Of a stretch of 40,000 nucleotides of DNA, positions 33,615 to 40,000 are shown piece after piece. The DNA is from Neoscytalidium dimidiatum. Its lineage: Eukaryota; Ascomycota; Dothideomycetes; Botryosphaeriales; Botryosphaeriaceae. The position numbers were made by a program, and so were the translations under genes. The DNA is taken from the NCBI GenBank assembly GCA_037367355.1, contig JAVSCG010000020.1, forward strand, positions 1 to 40,000, given 5' to 3'. The number at the start of each line of letters is the position of its first letter. Within the stretch, counting starts at the first letter, position 1. Below the pieces are notes generated by a model. The model was not told the origin of the DNA. It made no database searches and saw nothing but the letters and a program-made list of their open reading frames with translations.

Positions 33615-36388
33615 TCTTAAGAGTATTTAATAGAGGCTAAAAGAATATTTCTTAATATTCTACTACGTATAAAAAAATAAAAAGAATAAGCTTATATCGT
33701 CTATATTAAGCCTAGCTTAAAATAAGAACGCCGAATTATAGTATAGATAAGAAAACGAACCCTAAAAGTTAATAATTTCTAACTACTTAAAGAAGACTAT
33801 CTAAAGAGAATCTATAAGAGATATAGTCTACTAGATAGAACTCTTAACTAGATACGCGTAGCGGAAAATACTATAAGACTAAAGAAAGTATCTCTAAAAT
33901 TCTAGAAATACGCTAAATTATTTTAAGAAAGAGATAAAGAATCGTTATCTAAGTATAAGCTATAAGACTATAAAATATCTCTATTACTAGAAACGTAGCC
34001 TACGTTTAAGCCGATCTATTCTCTTTTTAAGAATAAGGCTAAAGTACTAAGAGAGTATCTTAAAACGAATCTAAAAAGAGAATATATTTAACCCTCTATA
34101 TTACTAGCTAGATATTCTATTTTATTTATATCTAAGAAAAATAGTAAGCTCCGTCTCTATATTAACTATAGGTAATTAAATAATATTATAGTAAAAAACC
34201 GGTACTCGTTACTATATATCGATAAATTATAGAATAGATTAAGAAAAGCTAACTACTTTACTAAGCTAGACTTTAAAGAAGGTTATTATCTTATCTAAAT
34301 AAAAGAAGGCGAAGAATAGAAAATAGCTTTCTAAATAAGATTTAGATATTATAAGTATATAGTAATACTATTTAGGCTTACTAACGTACTAGCTACGTTC
34401 TAAAGCCTAGTTAATAATATACTATAACCGTACTTAAACGTATTTATACTAGTCTATCTAAATAATATTCTAATATACTCGAAAACGCTTAAAAAATATA
34501 CTAAGTATATATATAAAGTTCTATAGATACTAGAGAAATAGAATCTTCGAATAGCCTTTAATAAGAGCGAATAGTATATATAGAAAACTAAATATCTAGA
34601 GTTTATTATTATTCTAGAATATATTAGTATAGATAAAAAAAAACTAAACGCGATAAAAAACTAGCCTACGCTAAAAACTATTAAAGAAGTATAATTCTTT
34701 CTTAGCTTTACTAACTTTTACTAGAAGTTTATTCTAAACTATATAAAGATATTAGCTCCGCTTATAAATCTAACTAAAAAGAAATATAAATTTATATAGA
34801 GAGAAAGATAATAAAATACTTTTAACTTACTAAAATAAATATTTATAGAAATATCGGTCTTAGAACTATTCTATTCTAACCTATCTATAATAGTAGAAAC
34901 CGACGTATTAAACTACGTAATTAGAGTAGTCTTAAGCTAGCTAGACGAGTAAAATAGACTATATTCTATCGCGTATTATTTCTAAAAGATAATAAAACTA
35001 GAAAAGAACTATAATGTCTATAATAAAGAACTTCTAGCTATTATTATAGCCTTTAAAGAATAGAGATATTATCTTAAAGAAGCTAAATACTAGATTATAG
35101 TCTATTACGACTATAAGAATCTTTTATACTTTACTACTATAAAAGAACTAAACTAAAAATAGATTAAATAAGCTAAAGAGCTAGCGTTCTATAATATAAA
35201 GATTATCTACTAGAAGAAATTAGAGAACGCTCGCGTAAATATATTAAATAGAAGAGCCGACTATATAGAAGAAAAGCTAGAACTATAACCGATAATACTA
35301 GTAAAGTAGAAAGACGGGTCTTTTATATCTAATAAACGCTAGATCTCCACTATATATAAAAAAAAAAGAAATCTAAAAAGTCGCTTACTCTAATTAGGCT
35401 AGTAGCCTTAGTAATACGCTTAGAAAGCTATAAATAGAACCGTAGAATCTAAGAAGCCTACGCGGAAGACGCTATAGTATAAAAAATTAGAAATCTAAAA
35501 AATAACTTCTAAGTAACTAAAGACGTAGAAGAAATAATTCTATTTTTAAAATTAATCTACGTCCCGGTAAAACTATAAAAGGAACTTATAAAAGATATAT
35601 ATAAGGCCCTAATATATAGTTACTAAGAAACTAAGAAGATAATTAAGAGAATTATAAAAAATTATTACTTTCTAGAGCTTAAAAGAATAGTCTAGCGAAT
35701 AGTTATATAATATAACCTTTATATTTAAAATAAGATAGTAAGATATATACTCTATAAACTACTTTAACTACTATTAGTATCTAAGCGTTCTTAATAATCT
35801 ATCTCGCTAGATTTTATTACGAACCTATTTAAGTTAAAAGAACCGCTTATTAGGGTTAAATATAATTTAGTACTAGTTATTATAAATAGAATAATAAAAT
35901 ACGCGTATTATCTACTATACTTAAATAAAATAAACGCGAAAGATCTTATATATATATTTCTAAGAACTATTCTTAGTAACTATAGATTACCTAAAAAACT
36001 CGTATTAGATAGAGATAGACTATTTATATTATAATTCTAGTAGACTCTTACTAAATAACTTAGAGTAAAATATAAGCTTTTAACTATAATATACTTATAG
36101 ATAGACGAATAAATAGAACGAACTAATTAGACGCTAGAATAATATCTACGCTATTATCTTAACTATATATAGAATAACTAGATAGAATTACTACTACTAG
36201 CCTAGTTCGCGTATAATAGCTTTAAAGTATTAGTAATATAAGAATTATTATTTTACGCTAATTATAGTTATAAGCTATTAGCTTATAAAGAGTTAATATT
36301 AAGTAAATTATTAGCCTAGAAAGAAATTCTTAAGACCGACTAGCTAAAGATATTCTACAAATAACTATATCTAGACTTAGAATTCGTA

Positions 36389-36993
36389 TAGTAAGGATTA
36401 CGAATTAGAAGTAGAGATCTCGATACGTAAATATATATATATAGTTAATCGTAACTATTTAAATAGCGGTCCGCTATTATAGAGCGGATCGCTCTACTAT
36501 TTCTTTTCTATAGTTTCTTTTCTATATATCGTAATATCTAGAAGACGACGATTTAATAGATCGCGATCTATTACGCTTCTCTTATAATATATAGAAGCTA
36601 AAGGAAAAAAATAAATAATAATAAACTTAAAAAAAGTAAAACTCGCTTATAGATTACTAATCCGTTCTACGCTTAAATATTTCTTTATTTCTAAACTATT
36701 ACTTCCTCTACTTAGCCTCTACTAGGCCTCGTTAGTTCTTTTAACCGCGTAGATATACGTTTCGTACGAGAGTATCTAATCGCGTCTCTTTTTTTTTTTT
36801 TATATAAGTATTATCTTACTATAGATAGCTAATTAATAGCTAGAAGTACTATATTAAATAGAGGTAATAATTATAGGTATTTTATCGTTATTATATACTA
36901 TAGTAAAAAGCTTTTATTATATAGAGCTCTAAACTATAGGGTTTTAGCTATTTACTATTAGTTATATAGTAGTAGTTAGCGAAACTAGGCGCC
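36389..36993. other. Non-coding, palindrome-bearing block
   Basis: About 600 bp between the broken end of the family A fragment and the stop of the minus-strand gene. It contains AT repeats (36431-36443), two near-palindromes AGCGGTCCGCT (around 36463) and AGAGCGGATCGCTCT (around 36480), the palindrome at 36554-36573, and a T14-like run at 36787. No LTR or coding frame was recognised. It might be the terminal region of an unidentified transposon to which the gene at 36994-40000 belongs. Confidence 0.45.
36554..36573. repeat. Perfect 20-bp palindrome
   Basis: TAATAGATCGCGATCTATTA is its own reverse complement. It lies about 75 bp right of two GC-richer near-palindromes. A terminal or subterminal site of a DNA transposon, or a protein-binding site, is possible. 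This is speculation. Confidence 0.5.
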
Positions 36994-39900
36994 TTAGTAC
37001 TCGTCTAAGAAAGACGATTTAGAGTTACTATTAATACTCGATAACACTTCCGGTATTTAAGTTATAAGATTAATTAACTTAGTTTTTTTCTTCTTCTATA
37101 GAGATTAGAAGAGGCCTTTTACTTCTTACTTACTAGAGATACTCGTTACTAGATTCTAATAACTCTATTACGCTATAGTATTATTCTTAATATCTTATTC
37201 TAGCCTCTTTTTAGCCTACTAGCTCTTAATCGCTTAGAACTATTCTTCTAACGCTTTAATCGGCGCTACGTTCTTTAATACGCTATCTTCTAAAAGAGTT
37301 ATTACTTTATTTTTATTATATATTTAGCCGAATACTACTTTAACTATATTAGCTAAATTCTATAGGCTAGTTTTATAGTCCGTAATCTAGCTAGTATAAT
37401 CGTTTACTAGAATATTCTATTAATTAGCGATTAGAGTTTTTAGGTAATCGACTTAGTTGTTTAGCTTATTATATAAATTAGTATTAGTAACTCTAGCGTC
37501 TATACGTTAGATAGCTTTAGCGGTCTTTCTTATATCTATAATATTCTATTTAGACGACTTAAAGATCGCCTTTCTAGAGTTCTCTATAATAGTTATAGCT
37601 TATCGAGTTATTTAAAAGGCGATTTAGAGTATATAGGCGTTTACGTCTTATACTTAAATATTTTCTAGATCTAGTATTACGACTAGAGAGTTATTAATTA
37701 GTATAATCTTCTTCTAAAGTAGTTCTTTAATCTAGTCTAAGAATTTTTATTCGGTCTTAAGTATAACTTAGTAACTTCTTACTACCTTTTTAGCTACTTT
37801 AATATTCTTAAAGTTCTTATAGGTAACTAAGAAGGTTATACTACGAACCGAGATTTTATAATATTCTCCGCTAAGCTTTATAACGAAATTAGCCTAGACC
37901 TCTATATTTTATACTAGCTAGGGCTTTCTAGTAAATATAATCTTAATATTCGTTAAGATATTGTTTATAAGCGTAAGTAGGCCTATATTAGCTAATAGAT
38001 CGTTATTCTTCGATATCTTAATAGGTATTAGGATTTTCTTAGCTAGAAGGAGGTTATATACTCTCGCGCTTTTATATACTATTAATACGTACTCGCCTAT
38101 CTTCTTTCTAGCTTAGAGGTTATCCGCTATCTTAGCGTTATAGTCTTATGTATCTAGATATATAGGCAAATATTACTCGGGCTTATAAAGAAACTTACCG
38201 TTCTAGTACTTCTTCTAAATCTTCTTATAACTCTTATTCTACTTTATATAGCGTAAGTATCTCTTCGAATTAATCTTATAATCCTTAATTAGAATAATAT
38301 TAGAGGCTTTCTTATTAGCGGGATAGACTTCTTCGTTCTTTATATTTAAATCGTACTAAGGCTATACTATCTTTATATATTAGATTATTAGATCGGTCGT
38401 ATTATCGCTATATATCTTATAAAAATCTACTACTTTTGCGTAGATATAGCTATTATATATATCGTATACTAATTTTCTATCTTTAAGACGTACTATCGCT
38501 AGTTTTTCTAACGGCTTAATTATTATAAGTAGAGATTCGGATATAGTAAAATTAGCTAGCTAGTAATTATATAGTTAGTATAGAATAAGAAAGTCTATTT
38601 CTAGATAAAGATAGATAACTTAGTATATTAAATTAGATAAAAGAATTACGTTCTCTAGCGGAATATAATCCTCGTCGACTATTATATTAACGTTATATAG
38701 AGAAAGAGTATTAATCTTCTTATAGACTACCGTAGTCTTTCTAGTCGTATCGATTCGCTATACGCCGCGGCTAGGGGAATCGCTAAACTTCTATCTCGTC
38801 GATAGAAAGTTAGCTAGAGTAACGTCTACTAAGGCGATCGATATATTAAGAGTAGTATAATATATCTATAGTAGTATACTATTTAAGTTAGCGAGAGCTA
38901 ATTCTACGTTCGCTTTAACTAATTATACTTATATATCTTAGTTCTCGCTTATTTACTTAAGCTTAATTCTATCGTAGAGAATAAGATTTAGCGGATATAT
39001 CGATATTACGAAAGAGAATAGACTATCTACTACTATTTTAAGTTCTTATTAGAAGTCGATATCGAACTATACGTTAGTATCGTCTAGCTAGCCTAGATTA
39101 AGATCTACTAAGTCTTCTAAGAGTAGAAATCTTCTAAAATCGCCCGCGTTTACCTAGAAATTAAATTTAGCCTACTAGAGCGGCTTCTTAGCTAGAACCT
39201 ACTAAGCGCGTATTAAGTATTCTAATATTAACTATCTATCTTAAGGATTAAGGAAACCGGGCCTAAAGTTATTAATAATTTCGATATAGGATCTCGCGGC
39301 TATACTATAGAGCGTTTCTAGAATTTAGAAGAACTCTAGGTTATTAGCTAAAAACTAATCGATAACGAGCGTTACTTCCCGTATATAACGCTTATAGCTA
39401 CGGCCCGTTAGTATTATCTATATTATATTTCGAACTCTCTATACTTCGGATACTTCGCTCTAGTAGCTGTAAATCTTTTACCGTGCGGGTATAACGAATC
39501 TATCTACCGCTACGGTTACTAGTATCTAATTACGTAGTTAGTTTTTAGTATATACCTCGTCTAGAATAGCCTAGATATAATACTCCTAGCGTAATATATT
39601 AAGAATAAATATAGTCTATTTATACGCTATTAGATTATCTAGCGTAATAGTATCTAGCCTATAGTACTAGATAATAAGTACTAGCGAGTTAATAATTACT
39701 ACTATCTAGTAACGGGGAATCTAAGAGTAATAGCTAGAGAAATATTTAGTTAGTTCTCGCGTAGCCTAGTATTTATATAAGCTATTAGCGAGGCTTAGTA
39801 TATATTTTTATATTTACTTATATAGTATCTTATTAGAAGTCGAGAATACGCTCTTTTAATAGGTTATAATAGGCTTATAGGCGGCGTAGTAAGTATATTA

Positions 39901-40000
39901 GTATAAAAAGTAGATTCGCTTATTTTTTATACGAAGCGCGTAAATAAATATTAGTAGAAGCTAGTAGTTAAGTTACGTTCTTACTAACGTACCTCTAGTA
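36994..40000 (-). pseudogene. Long decayed coding region of unknown function, continuing past the window
   Basis: One minus-strand frame can be followed from the window edge to a TAA at 36994-36996, about 1,000 codons, with stops almost all of RIP type. The upstream part has a Tyr-rich block near 39850-39920 (YQYTYYAAYKP, ITYQKSVFSTSNKIL) that might be a former Cys/His cluster. The middle includes RRFLLLEDLVDLNLGQLDD (about 39100-39160). The C-terminal third is Lys/Gln/Asn-rich with coiled-coil character (IKALEEQFQAIKSQQAKKRL, near 37230) and ends SSINSNSKSSFLDEY. I see no RT, integrase, helicase or transposase motif. Heavy RIP shows it was repeated, so it is probably the gene of another mobile element. 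Family not recognised. Confidence 0.55.

Larger units (their letters stand above)
32673..36388 (+). pseudogene. Inverted family A pol fragment (protease to integrase)
   Basis: Plus-strand copy of family A pol, the reverse complement of E1 from about 7340 down to 3920. It starts abruptly at the LTR junction just upstream of the protease (DSKFLRKN near 32840). It is interrupted by a 321-bp insertion (33080-33400), has the GAGCTA linker (33486-33614) and RT LYINYRQLNN near 34155. At the active site (34455-34466) both Asp are Asn (YLNN). RNase H is near 34895, and integrase runs from DFITNL near 35810 through LDRDRLF near 36010 to FAYNS near 36210. It ends after LYLDLEFV at 36388, before the chromodomain. 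Gag, accessory ORF and LTRs are missing. Confidence 0.82.

Noticed and set aside
39481..39489. CCGTGCGGG in the unknown gene as another LTR palindrome
   Set aside because: Single copy, incomplete (lacks the first C), and no neighbouring LTR sequence.
1..40000. tRNA, rRNA or intact host genes
   Set aside because: No clover-leaf with B-box (GGTTCGANNCC) or conserved rRNA core was noticed, and no long open frame exists. A dedicated search was not possible here.
1..40000. Bacterial or viral origin of the window
   Set aside because: LTR chromoviruses with chromodomains, 5-bp duplications and RIP-type mutation are features of filamentous fungi. No prokaryotic operon or ribosome-binding-site pattern is seen.
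36994..40000. Calling this region a Gag or a DNA transposase
   Set aside because: No DDE, zinc-knuckle or other diagnostic motif could be shown; only a possible Tyr-masked Cys/His cluster and coiled-coil character.

Overview
The window is a 40 kb graveyard of nested, mutated retrotransposons from a filamentous ascomycete (Pezizomycotina-type) genome. No convincing host gene, tRNA, rRNA or CRISPR array was found, and no frame stays open for even 100 codons. By eye, the dinucleotides CpA and TpG are almost absent over kilobases on both strands. CpG, in contrast, stays common and TpA/CTAG is everywhere. This is the footprint of repeat-induced point mutation (RIP: C to T at CpA). RIP turns Gln CAG/CAA and Trp TGG codons into stops and turns Cys and His codons into Tyr. 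Read through those stops, the sequence resolves into five repeat families, named here only for this window.

Layout. 1-1948: 3' part of a Gypsy-like pol (family C, - strand). 1949-9971: E1, a family A chromovirus with two 664-bp LTRs, gag-pol on - and an extra ORF on +. 9984-15818: family D chromovirus (pol on -, Cys-poor/Tyr-rich ORF on +), interrupted at 12160-12544 by a young, un-RIPed solo LTR of family B with TSD TAAGC. 15819-23696: E2, a second full-length family A element (697-bp LTRs, TSD TCTAG), nested inside the gag/protease part of D. 23697-25040: the rest of D gag. 25050-26023: 5' part of another family C copy. 26024-32672: a family B chromovirus carrying a B-type LTR on one side and an A-type LTR on the other. 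32673-36388: an inverted family A pol fragment (+ strand) holding a SINE/LINE-like insertion with a 14-bp TSD. 36389-36993: palindrome-rich non-coding DNA. 36994-40000: a long - strand decayed coding region that I do not recognise.

The most interesting theme is that chromovirus families A (two copies) and B, and perhaps D, all carry an additional gene between pol and the 3' LTR on the opposite strand. It points toward pol and overlaps pol tail-to-tail by about 50 bp. Its product is about 250 residues: a basic N-terminus, a Cys-rich cluster now seen as regularly spaced Tyr, then a coiled coil. Other points are an indel-dense 2.9-kb stretch of E2 that may be assembly error, a promoter-like block shared between LTR families, repeated CCCGTRCGGG palindromes in A-type LTRs, and Tyr 'ghosts' of zinc-binding motifs.

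All coordinates, alignments and offsets were worked out by eye. Domain edges inside decayed genes are approximate, within tens of bases.
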